From Arcticibacter tournemirensis (GTDB lineage: Bacteria; Bacteroidota; Bacteroidia; Sphingobacteriales; Sphingobacteriaceae): DNA of 64,000 bases. Shown one piece after another: positions 10,654-18,893 of the stretch. Every line of letters starts with the position of its first letter. The first letter of the stretch is position 1. A program made the translations under genes and the position numbers. The stretch lies in assembly GCF_006716645.1 (NCBI RefSeq), contig NZ_VFPL01000001.1, forward strand, positions 3,968,001-4,032,000, written 5' to 3'. The notes below the pieces were generated by a model. That model did not search any database. It was not told where the DNA came from and saw nothing but the letters and a program-made list of their open reading frames with translations.

Positions 10654-11640
10654 CTAAGGTTCCGAAATAAGGTATGGACCTTCTTTATTCCACCCAATTT
10701 TCACGTTAGATAAAAACCACGTTTTCCCTTTATCATTATTACCCTGGTAAAAAAGATAGGTTTCACCGTTCTCATCTTCAAAAATCCCGGGATGCCCTGA
10801 CTCGCTCGAATTCCACGTCCCCGGCAAGCCATTACGTAAAAACGGTTTGTCAGAAAGCCGGCGCCAATGAATACCGTCGTCACTCTCTGCTACACCGATC
10901 TGTTGCGGCATGTTGTTATAGCTGCCTGCATAAAACATATAGAGCTTGTTATTCCTTTTTATAATACTTGCACCCTCAATGCACCGGCCTTCCCAATCTA
11001 ACGCAGGAGACAAAATAGATTCATCACTCGCTTGCTTCCAATCCGACCGTTTAAAATCGGTATTTGCCGACGCCGTTGCCACTCCTTGTTTCTGGATCTC
11101 TCCAGCCTTATCGCGGGTGGCAAAGTACAAGAAATAACGCCTCCTGTAAAAGTATACTTCGGCATCGATCGCCCGACCATTGGTCCAGTTACCATTCGGA
11201 GAAAAAATAGGATTCGTTGTATCACGCGTGAAATTAACACCGTCTGCCGACCATGCATGGCAAAGTGCATCTTTAGGTCCATTGCCATATGTTTGATAAA
11301 AAAGATGCACCTTCCCTTCCTTTACAATAGCCCCGGGGGCACAAAGACCGCGCTGTTCATAGCTAGCATGGGGCTTTATTTCGCCGATCTTACTCCAATG
11401 ATACAGATCCTTGCTTTGTGCTATACCGATGTTCCATCCCAGCATACCATCGTTATTGTTTTGAAACATCTGCTTCGAATAATACATCAGATACTTGCCC
11501 CTGAACCTTACAACAACCGGGTCCTTAGCGATCATTATACCAGCCGACGATGTATCTGTATAGTACATCTTTGGCGTATCTTGCGCGTATATGCCTGATA
11601 GTAAAAAACTAAAAAGCAAAGTATATATTAATTTTCTCAT
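10654..11640 (-). CDS. Secreted GH43-like five-bladed propeller glycoside hydrolase
   Basis: A 328-residue protein starting at MRKLIYTLLFSF, which gives a clean signal peptide ending near GIYAQ. An upstream in-frame ATG at 11685 only adds 15 residues before the signal. The three carboxylates of GH43-like enzymes can be picked out: D40 in MIAKDPVVVRF (candidate base), D159 in RAIDAEVYFY (pKa modulator) and E222 in CIEGASIIKRNNKLYMFYA (candidate acid). Blade repeats such as IGIAQSKDLYHWSKIG and IGVAESDDGIHWRRL support a propeller. It could equally belong to a neighbouring propeller family such as GH32 or GH117. It converges on the hybrid regulator (33-base gap) and probably belongs to the same PUL. 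Confidence 0.75.
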   Translation of the reverse strand: MRKLIYTLLFSFLLSGIYAQDTPKMYYTDTSSAGIMIAKDPVVVRFRGKYLMYYSKQMFQNNNDGMLGWNIGIAQSKDLYHWSKIGEIKPHASYEQRGLCAPGAIVKEGKVHLFYQTYGNGPKDALCHAWSADGVNFTRDTTNPIFSPNGNWTNGRAIDAEVYFYRRRYFLYFATRDKAGEIQKQGVATASANTDFKRSDWKQASDESILSPALDWEGRCIEGASIIKRNNKLYMFYAGSYNNMPQQIGVAESDDGIHWRRLSDKPFLRNGLPGTWNSSESGHPGIFEDENGETYLFYQGNNDKGKTWFLSNVKIGWNKEGPYLISEP

Positions 11641-11831
11641 TATTGTTTTCGATAAATATATTACATCACAATCAATTTTCTGCAATTAAACAACACTAAA
11701 GGCAACAATGCCGCCACACCGGCCTCCAGGCACGCGGCAATTCAATTAATTCTTAATATTTCCTTAACGCTTTGATTACGTTCCCGTATAGTTGAGCCGT
11801 TAACTTTACCGCCGGTATTTAGCAACAAAAG

Positions 11832-12413
11832 ATGCTCCACTATAGTAAAATAGCAGATACGGAACTGGCGGCACAGCTTTGCAACCATAACCATGCTGCG
11901 TTTACTGAAATATATAAAAGGCACTGGAAGTCGATGTACATCTATGCCCGCTCCATCCTGAAGGATTCGGACGACGCCTCAGACGTCGTACATGACATCT
12001 TTACCACCTTGTGGAACCGCGGTCCATATCTTCAGATCGATACCGGGTTAAAAGCTTATTTACTCACAGCAACACGCCACCGGGCCCTGAGGATTATCCA
12101 TAACTCATCACGTGCTGATGCATACGCGGCCGAACTTGCACAAAGTTTCAGCGAAGAAGCCGGCAGCACCGACGATAACTGCAACTTCCGCGAACTTTGC
12201 ACCATCCTCGACGATGCCGTAGAAAACCTGCCCTCAACCATGCAGGCCGTCTACCGCAAAAGTAAACACGAGGAATTATCTCACCGCTCCATAGCCGAAG
12301 AACTCGGCATTACCGAACACAGTTCCCGAACTCTGCTAAACCGGGCATTAAACTCGCTCCGGACTAAACTCACCACTCTACTCTCTCTCGCAGCGGTTTT
12401 CTGGTATTTTTAA
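11832..12413 (+). CDS. ECF RNA polymerase sigma factor, FecI-like
   Basis: A 193-residue ECF sigma factor. Region 2 shows AFTEIYKRHWKSMYIYARSI and DASDVVHDIFTTLWNR. Region 4 is the HTH segment LSHRSIAEELGITEHSSRTLLNRALNSL's family equivalent near residues 150-178. The C-terminus is a short hydrophobic tail, common in Bacteroidota FecI-type factors. It is followed 79 bases later by a FecR anti-sigma factor and then an STN-type TonB receptor, the standard cell-surface signalling order. It should direct transcription of that receptor operon when the receptor binds its ligand. Confidence 0.93.
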   Translation: MLHYSKIADTELAAQLCNHNHAAFTEIYKRHWKSMYIYARSILKDSDDASDVVHDIFTTLWNRGPYLQIDTGLKAYLLTATRHRALRIIHNSSRADAYAAELAQSFSEEAGSTDDNCNFRELCTILDDAVENLPSTMQAVYRKSKHEELSHRSIAEELGITEHSSRTLLNRALNSLRTKLTTLLSLAAVFWYF

Positions 12414-12492
12414 AAAATTTCGTTTTTCCTGTTGACATCCGGCTACCACGCGTCTCTTACTATTAACGGCCTGTAAAGCCGGTTTATGGATC

Positions 12493-13614
12493 ATGACGAA
12501 AAAAGAAGCCCGCGAACTACTTGATAAGTATCTGGACGGCACGGCTACGCCCGGCGAACGAGCCCTGTTTGAACAGCTATCCAACCGGGTAACCCGAAAA
12601 CGCCTGGAGCACAGTAACGCAGAGTCGTATAAAGATATTGGGGAAGATATTTTCATGGGGCTACCCGAGCCCCGTCCTTTTTTCAAAAGAAACCGTTTTC
12701 TCGCCGTCGCTGCATCTTTCATCCTGTTTATTTCGGCTGCGGCTATCATTTATTATAGCGGGTACCATAATGTCAACGATCAACCGGAAACTACACAAAC
12801 TGCCGATATAGAACCCGGCCGCAATCAGGCAACACTCACACTGGCGAACGGAAAAAAAATTATGCTCACAGACGCTGGCAACGGCGAACTCGCACGCCAG
12901 AGCGGGATCAGTATCCGGAAGAACCGTAATGGAGAACTGGTTTACACTGTAGTTATGCAAAAAACCCACAACCCGGTAGAATATAATACAACCGAAACAC
13001 CCAAAGGAGGACAATTCCGTGTAGATCTCGCCGACGGGACTAAAGTATGGCTCAATTCATCCTCTTCTCTAAGATATCCAACCCGTTTTACAGGAAAAGA
13101 CCGGCAGGTGGTCCTTACCGGGGAGGCTTATTTCGAAGTCGCTCATCAGGCGTCGAAGCCCTTTAAAGTACTGGCGGGCAAGCAACTCGTTACCGTTCTT
13201 GGTACGCATTTTAACATCTGTGCTTACCATGACGAGCCCTCCATGAGAACCACCCTGCTTGAAGGAAAGGTAAAGGTGAATAATGTCAACGGACTCGATT
13301 CAAAAATATTAAAGCCCGGGGAGCAAGCCGCACTGGTTCGCAATCAAATAGAAGTGACCGAAGGCGATCCCGAACAGGCAGTAGCATGGAAAAACGGCTA
13401 CTTCCGCTTTAAGGGAGAGAATATCGAAAGCATCATGCGCAAGCTGAGCCGCTGGTACAATATTGATGTAAAATATGGCACAGCGGTTTCAAATGAGGGA
13501 TACTATGGAACCGTGTCGCGCTCAAAAAATATCAGACAGGTACTGGCTGTGTTATCAGAAACAGGATTAGTTCATTTTAAAATTGAAGGAAGGAGCGTAA
13601 CCGTGATGGAATAG
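12493..13614 (+). CDS. FecR-family anti-sigma factor / sigma regulator
   Basis: A 373-residue inner-membrane protein. The N-terminal cytoplasmic part (MTKKEARELLDKYLDGTATP) is the short sigma-binding segment. One membrane helix lies at about residues 66-88 (FLAVAASFILFISAAAIIYY). The periplasmic FecR domain includes GGQFRVDLADGTKVWLNSSS and the conserved GEAYFEVAH. The C-terminal part (FRFKGENIESIMRKLSRWYN) matches the DUF4974-type domain that interacts with the receptor STN domain. It lies between the sigma factor and the TonB receptor and should hold or activate the sigma factor in response to the receptor. Confidence 0.95.
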   Translation: MTKKEARELLDKYLDGTATPGERALFEQLSNRVTRKRLEHSNAESYKDIGEDIFMGLPEPRPFFKRNRFLAVAASFILFISAAAIIYYSGYHNVNDQPETTQTADIEPGRNQATLTLANGKKIMLTDAGNGELARQSGISIRKNRNGELVYTVVMQKTHNPVEYNTTETPKGGQFRVDLADGTKVWLNSSSSLRYPTRFTGKDRQVVLTGEAYFEVAHQASKPFKVLAGKQLVTVLGTHFNICAYHDEPSMRTTLLEGKVKVNNVNGLDSKILKPGEQAALVRNQIEVTEGDPEQAVAWKNGYFRFKGENIESIMRKLSRWYNIDVKYGTAVSNEGYYGTVSRSKNIRQVLAVLSETGLVHFKIEGRSVTVME

Positions 13615-13778
13615 ACACCATGATCACCATTTTTGGTATCCATATAAAAGGCCATACCGGCGCCAACCGGGATGACCTTCAGCCTGGATTACCTGATAAT
13701 TAAAAAATTACCGGAGCGCGAACTGCCTGCAGCAAGTCGAAATGTAGAAGGCAGCCGCATTATACCAAGCAATCACAA

Positions 13779-16700
13779 ATGTACACTATTTACCCTAATA
13801 AGTTCGTGCGGCAGAAGCGCGCGTTATACAAAACACTTTTGATTATGAAGCTGACTATCCTTCTCATGATCTCCGCCATCATCCAGGTCAGCGCGGGCGC
13901 AAAAGCTCAGAAAGTCACGTTATCAGAGAATTACACACGTCTTGATAAAGTATTCGATAAGATACGTGAACAGACCGGATACGACTTCCTGTTCAGCAAT
14001 GCAATTCTGAAAGCAGCCAAACCCGTCACCATCCAGGTGAAGGATGCAGAACTGGAGAAAGTGCTCAGCAGCATCCTCGAAACTCAGTCTCTGAAATATA
14101 CCATTAAGGAAAAAACCGTCATTGTATCCAGGGAAGAAACTTTGCCCGGCTACGGGGAATACCCTGCTTTCAGGCAGGCCCTCCTCCCCGGCCGCATCGC
14201 GGGAAAAGTGACCGATGAACGCGGCGAGCCCCTGCCCGGGGCAAATATCCGAATCCTGGAAACCAGCCAGACCACGCGCTCGGCTGTCGATGGTAGCTAT
14301 AATTTCAGCATAGAGCCCGGCACGTATACCATCGAGGTCACCTACGTATCCTTTCAAACAAAACGCATTACCCAGGTTGTGGTAAGATCTGCCGAGCCAA
14401 CCAGTCTCAATATTGTGTTAAACGCCATTACCAGCAAGCTTAGCCAGGTAACAGTAACAGCCAGTTACCGGCAGGAAAACACGGTAGCACTATACGCTAA
14501 ACAAAAAAACGCAGCGGGCCTTACCAACGGCATCAGCCGCGAGCAAATGGCCGCTCTGCCCGACAAAAATATAGGAGAAACACTGAAACGCATCTCTGGG
14601 ATCAGCACCAACGACAACCGCCGGGTGGTGGTGCGCGGTATTGCCGAACGCTACAATCTTGCCATGATGGACGGGGCCACGCTGCCAAGCACCGATGTAC
14701 AGGTGCGCGACTTCGAATTCGACATTGTTCCCAGCAATCTCATCGATAACGTGGTGGTCAACAAAACCTCTACGCCCGATATGAGTTTCGGGTTTGGCGG
14801 CGGACTGGTACAGATCAATACCATGGCGGTACCCGAAAACAATTTCACCACTTTCAGTTTCGGCAGCAAATACGTCAAAGGCAGTACCGGTAAAGATTTC
14901 CTGGGCTATGGCCGCGGGAAATATGATTACCTCGGTTTTGACGACGGCAGCCGCGACCATTTTCCCAAAAACCTCAATACCTTCGCCAACGGCCAGTATG
15001 ATCCCTCCAAACCTTATGCTACGCCACCGGCGGGTGTTACTGCCATCACTCCCGCTATGATCGCAGAGCAAAACAAACGGATCGGCGGACTGGAACGTAT
15101 CGGGGAACGGCTATACACCGCAGCGCCCGGACAAAATTACCAGTTTAGCCTGGGCCGCAGCTACCAGGCTGGCAGCCACCGCCTGGGTTTTGCAGGCTCG
15201 TTAAGCTACCGCAATGAACAGGCGACGGATGATATAGCTCAATTCGGACGTGGGGAATGGGAAAAACTAGGTAATGTTACCTATAACACCGGGACAGGTG
15301 AAGAATTGATGCCGACCGCCGCCAGGCAATATAACTTCAATACCACCTGGGGGGCACTGCTAAACATGGGCTGGAACTCGAAAAACCATAAGCTCACCTC
15401 GCGCAACTTCTATTCAAGGGTATTCAGCAACCAGTTTTCACGCATACATGGATATACTGCCGATCCTCGCGAATATGCCGAGATCCGGGAATATGACCGG
15501 CCCAAGTTCATTGACCTGCTGCAGAACCGTATAAACGGCGAACACAGTTTCGGCGCTTTCCGGTTTGACTGGAATGTAGCCCGCAATAAGTTAACAAATA
15601 CAGAGCAGGATGCCGTGGAAGCCTGGCTAAAGCCCGCAGCAGAAGGTAGTACGCAGTATGTGATTACCCCCAGCTCACCTACCAACCCGGGGGGCGGAAC
15701 ATTCAACCGCTCGCAATACAAATATATTGAAACCAACAAAATTGCAGAAGGAGCACTTAGTTACCAGTTCGAGCTGTTACAGCAAAAACAAACCGTCAAA
15801 TCAGGCTACCAGTACCTGCAGCGCGAAGGAATTTATGACTGGACTATATTGCCCATCAGCACATTAGGCGGCGTTTATGCCGGTGTACCCGTACAGGAAT
15901 GGAGTCAGTTCCTGGATTTTAAATACCCGCTGACCGACCTCTTCTATTATCCGGCCGGTTTTTCAGAAAACGGCTACAAGGGGAAGAATATCAACCAGGC
16001 CGTTTACGGCATGCTCGACAACCGCTTCAGCAGCTGGCTGCGCCTGGTGTGGGGCCTGCGTGCAGAATACTATAAATACGAAAGGATCAGGAATGGTGCC
16101 AACGACCGGATCACCAACGATCTGATCGAGAGAAGCGAAAAAGAAGTATTTGTAGACCCCGAAACCGGCAAAATCGTAAGTGCATTTGCCGACGCAGAAA
16201 ATGAAGAGAAAACATGGCGCTACCTCCCCTCTGCCAGCTTAACAGCTACCCCCTTGAAAGACCTGAATATCCGGGCCGCCTACGCGCAATCAGTGGTAAG
16301 GCCCGCGCTGATCGAAAATTCGCGAATGATGCGTTTTGACCCGGTTGTGGGGGGATATCGCCGCAATGAAGGGGTGTTGTCAACGCGAATAGACCATTAC
16401 GACCTTCGCCTGGAATGGTATCCCAGCGCCGGAGAAGTAATCTCGGCCGGTTACTTCCACAAATACTTCGATAAACCCGCTGAAATTTACCGTACACAGA
16501 CAGACCCTACCGGACGTGTATACCTGCTCACCCAAAACTCCGAATGGGCAAAGGTTGACGGCTGGGAGTTCGATGTGCGTAAAAGCCTTGGCTTCATCAA
16601 CCCGGACTGGGGCTTTATGGATGATATTTTTGTAAGCGGGAATCTTACCCTGCAGACTTCCGAAGTGCAGGCCAGCACCTTCACCAGTAAAGGCATGAAT

Positions 16701-17261
16701 TCCGATAAATATGGCAAGACCTATTCTTACCGTACTAAAGTACAGCAGAAAGAAAAAAGACCTTTATACGGGCAGGTACCTAAAGTATACAACATAGGGC
16801 TTCAATACAATGGCAGCCGCCTTGGAGGGAATGTGGCGTTTAATCACATGGGCTATAAAACCTTCGTTACCGGGCTATCTCCTGAGATCGTTGAGTACGA
16901 ACGCCCGCGCAACCAGCTTGACGCGCAGCTGAGCTACCGCTTCCTGAAAAACAAAAAACTGCAGACGAGGCTCAATATAAGCAACATTTTGAACGACCCT
17001 TACCGCTTCTACGTCAACAGCATCGACACCTACGAGCTCCAGGATCAGTGGAAAGGTATGGGCATCAACCAGATCAACGAGGCCGGCGCATTCGACTGGG
17101 GAGATATTTACAAATGGAAAGAAGGCTTTTCACGCGACTACGAAGAAGGTCATTATGAAACGTCGGCAGATGGAAAGACCCGCACCCGTGTGGGAGACAA
17201 GGACACCTTCATCCGCCGCACCGGCACATCGTTCAGCTTATCCCTGAGCTATAATTTTTAA
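13779..17261 (+). CDS. STN-domain TonB-dependent outer-membrane receptor (FecA-like transducer)
   Basis: A 1160-residue receptor. The upstream start is kept because Bacteroidota STN receptors commonly carry about 20 extra residues before the MKLTILLM signal core; the alternative ATG is at 13845. After the signal comes an STN domain at about 45-120 (RLDKVFDKIREQTGYDFLFS). Then come a carboxypeptidase-D regulatory domain (GKVTDERGEPLPGANIRI), a plug (LPDKNIGETLKRISGIS) and a barrel ending SFSLSLSYNF. It is not of the SusC type because the SusC plug signature is absent and no SusD follows. The STN domain and the FecI/FecR genes upstream indicate ligand-dependent autoregulation. The ligand is unknown. 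Confidence 0.93.
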   Translation: MYTIYPNKFVRQKRALYKTLLIMKLTILLMISAIIQVSAGAKAQKVTLSENYTRLDKVFDKIREQTGYDFLFSNAILKAAKPVTIQVKDAELEKVLSSILETQSLKYTIKEKTVIVSREETLPGYGEYPAFRQALLPGRIAGKVTDERGEPLPGANIRILETSQTTRSAVDGSYNFSIEPGTYTIEVTYVSFQTKRITQVVVRSAEPTSLNIVLNAITSKLSQVTVTASYRQENTVALYAKQKNAAGLTNGISREQMAALPDKNIGETLKRISGISTNDNRRVVVRGIAERYNLAMMDGATLPSTDVQVRDFEFDIVPSNLIDNVVVNKTSTPDMSFGFGGGLVQINTMAVPENNFTTFSFGSKYVKGSTGKDFLGYGRGKYDYLGFDDGSRDHFPKNLNTFANGQYDPSKPYATPPAGVTAITPAMIAEQNKRIGGLERIGERLYTAAPGQNYQFSLGRSYQAGSHRLGFAGSLSYRNEQATDDIAQFGRGEWEKLGNVTYNTGTGEELMPTAARQYNFNTTWGALLNMGWNSKNHKLTSRNFYSRVFSNQFSRIHGYTADPREYAEIREYDRPKFIDLLQNRINGEHSFGAFRFDWNVARNKLTNTEQDAVEAWLKPAAEGSTQYVITPSSPTNPGGGTFNRSQYKYIETNKIAEGALSYQFELLQQKQTVKSGYQYLQREGIYDWTILPISTLGGVYAGVPVQEWSQFLDFKYPLTDLFYYPAGFSENGYKGKNINQAVYGMLDNRFSSWLRLVWGLRAEYYKYERIRNGANDRITNDLIERSEKEVFVDPETGKIVSAFADAENEEKTWRYLPSASLTATPLKDLNIRAAYAQSVVRPALIENSRMMRFDPVVGGYRRNEGVLSTRIDHYDLRLEWYPSAGEVISAGYFHKYFDKPAEIYRTQTDPTGRVYLLTQNSEWAKVDGWEFDVRKSLGFINPDWGFMDDIFVSGNLTLQTSEVQASTFTSKGMNSDKYGKTYSYRTKVQQKEKRPLYGQVPKVYNIGLQYNGSRLGGNVAFNHMGYKTFVTGLSPEIVEYERPRNQLDAQLSYRFLKNKKLQTRLNISNILNDPYRFYVNSIDTYELQDQWKGMGINQINEAGAFDWGDIYKWKEGFSRDYEEGHYETSADGKTRTRVGDKDTFIRRTGTSFSLSLSYNF

Positions 17262-17279
17262 ACTCTTTTGCATACAAAC

Positions 17280-18053
17280 ATGAAAACAGTAACACAATAT
17301 CTTACATTGATAATCAGCATGCTCGCACTGTCTTCCTGCAAAAAGGACGGCGAAATCCAGGATACCCGCAACGTGCTGGCCGTTTCCTTCAGCATCCTCA
17401 ACGTCGGCTCCACTCCCCTCGAAGCAATGGTCGATACCTTCCGCATAGAAATCCCCACCGGACGTTTCGATCTTACCAGGGCTTTCCCGCTTCCGGCCGC
17501 ACAACGGAATATGAAACTCAGCATCACAGAAAAAGCAACAGGAAAACCGGTGATGGAAAAAGAACTAAAAAAGGAAGACGGCCGTGCCGATATCAGTTTC
17601 TTTTATATGAACGGAGAGATTGGAAACGTACCCCAGGTGCCACCCGTTGAAGATGGCAAGATCAAGATCATTTATATGTTCAGGCCAGTGAAAACCAACT
17701 ATGCCGAACCGGTAGACATCGTATTGGGTAAATACTACCTCACACCGAAAGTATTTGAAGAGATCACCCGCATTAAAAACGTGAAAGCGAATGAGTTCAC
17801 CGATCCTGTAACGATCTCTACTTTTACAACTTCCGGGCAGCAGTATAACGGTCAGCCCTCGGCTGTATCATTCCAGGTCTATATTTACAAAGCAGGCACG
17901 AATGAGTTTTATACCCAGGGAACAGGCTACAGCTGGAACCCCACAGGCTCCACTGCACCGAAGCCTTCATCTGCCACAGCTTCGTCTAAATTATACATAT
18001 TCAGCGAGTCTCCGGGCAACTATATGGCGTTCACTAAAAACTTTGAGATATAA
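17280..18053 (+). CDS. Lipoprotein of a TonB-receptor operon, function unknown (paralogue of next gene)
   Basis: Starting at ATG 17280 gives a 257-residue protein with a lipoprotein signal (MLALSSC, then KKDGE); a TTG start 12 bases upstream is less likely. It follows the STN receptor stop by 18 bases. Its N-terminal half resembles that of the next gene: both have a hydrophobic strand, then TPLEAMVDTFRI / NPLMIAIDTTRY, then a later FFYMNGE / FIYLDGRE segment. No enzyme motif was recognised. By position it may be a surface-exposed partner of the receptor, comparable to SusD in role but not in sequence. That role is inferred. Confidence 0.75.
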   Translation: MKTVTQYLTLIISMLALSSCKKDGEIQDTRNVLAVSFSILNVGSTPLEAMVDTFRIEIPTGRFDLTRAFPLPAAQRNMKLSITEKATGKPVMEKELKKEDGRADISFFYMNGEIGNVPQVPPVEDGKIKIIYMFRPVKTNYAEPVDIVLGKYYLTPKVFEEITRIKNVKANEFTDPVTISTFTTSGQQYNGQPSAVSFQVYIYKAGTNEFYTQGTGYSWNPTGSTAPKPSSATASSKLYIFSESPGNYMAFTKNFEI

Positions 18054-18058
18054 AGATC

Positions 18059-18844
18059 ATGAAGGTACTTAATAAATATATCCGGACCGCAGTGCTGGCT
18101 GTGGCGCTGATCAGCGTCCTCTCCGCTTGTAATAAAGAAGATCAGAATGTGGAAAGAGCTATGCAAATAATCGTGAGCGGGTACAACGGCGGAGATAACC
18201 CTCTGATGATAGCAATTGATACCACCCGGTATAACAGGCCGAACGACATTCTGAAGCCCGCATCGCTGGCAGGTTTGAATACCGTTTACTCCTATAGCAC
18301 ACAAAAGGAAAGGCTGTTAACCATAACCGACACCGTTACAAAAAAGATACTCTACAGCAAAGCGCTGCCGGCAGGCGGCTCAAAGGCGAACTTCAACTTT
18401 ATTTACCTGGACGGACGCGAGCTGGAGGTTGACGAGCCGGTGGCCGATCCTGCCACCAACAAGCTGTCTTTCTATATCCAGTATACCGCAGACGATTCGC
18501 CCTTTGATATCTTTCTGTATAACAAGGATAACGAAAGCGGCAAAGAGCACCGTCAATACCTGGCCAGAAATGTCAGACCGCGTACCTGGATCAGTTTGGA
18601 TTACCTGCCCGACGAATACTTCAGCGATATGAACGCTGTCAGGGCCGGCAGTATCTGCTTTACAAAAGCCGGAACCACAGATGAGTGGGCATTTAACCAG
18701 GATGAAAACATGAGCAAGATGAGTGCTTTCGGCTTAAATCTGCCCAAAGCCGGCGAAAAAGGCCTGGTACTGCCCTACTTTGTCGTTCAGGACGCTACGA
18801 AGCTGGTATATACACGCCTGTTCTTCTACCCCGACAGGTCTTAA
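18059..18844 (+). CDS. Lipoprotein of a TonB-receptor operon, function unknown
   Basis: A 261-residue protein with a lipoprotein signal (ISVLSAC, then NKEDQ). It starts 5 bases after the preceding lipoprotein gene, so the two are probably co-transcribed with the receptor. It is a diverged paralogue of that neighbour (shared NPLMIAIDTTRY-type and FIYLDGRE-type segments). Two short degraded copies of this gene exist elsewhere: its last 36 bases match 25768-25803 at 32 of 36 positions, and a 5' stretch around 18094-18203 matches 31097-31205. It is followed by a strong hairpin at 18857. No catalytic motif was recognised. Confidence 0.75.
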   Translation: MKVLNKYIRTAVLAVALISVLSACNKEDQNVERAMQIIVSGYNGGDNPLMIAIDTTRYNRPNDILKPASLAGLNTVYSYSTQKERLLTITDTVTKKILYSKALPAGGSKANFNFIYLDGRELEVDEPVADPATNKLSFYIQYTADDSPFDIFLYNKDNESGKEHRQYLARNVRPRTWISLDYLPDEYFSDMNAVRAGSICFTKAGTTDEWAFNQDENMSKMSAFGLNLPKAGEKGLVLPYFVVQDATKLVYTRLFFYPDRS

Positions 18845-18856
18845 TCAAAAAAGCAT

Positions 18857-18886
18857 AAGAAAGGCGCCTTTTCGGGTGCCTTTCTT
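18857..18886. terminator. Bidirectional intrinsic terminator between convergent genes
   Basis: A 12-base stem AAGAAAGGCGCC pairs with GGTGCCTTTCTT (one G-U pair) around a TTTTCG loop. It lies between the stop of the rightward lipoprotein gene and the stop of the leftward sensor kinase. The A-rich and T-rich flanks suit termination in both directions. Confidence 0.8.
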
Positions 18887-18893
18887 CATCTCT

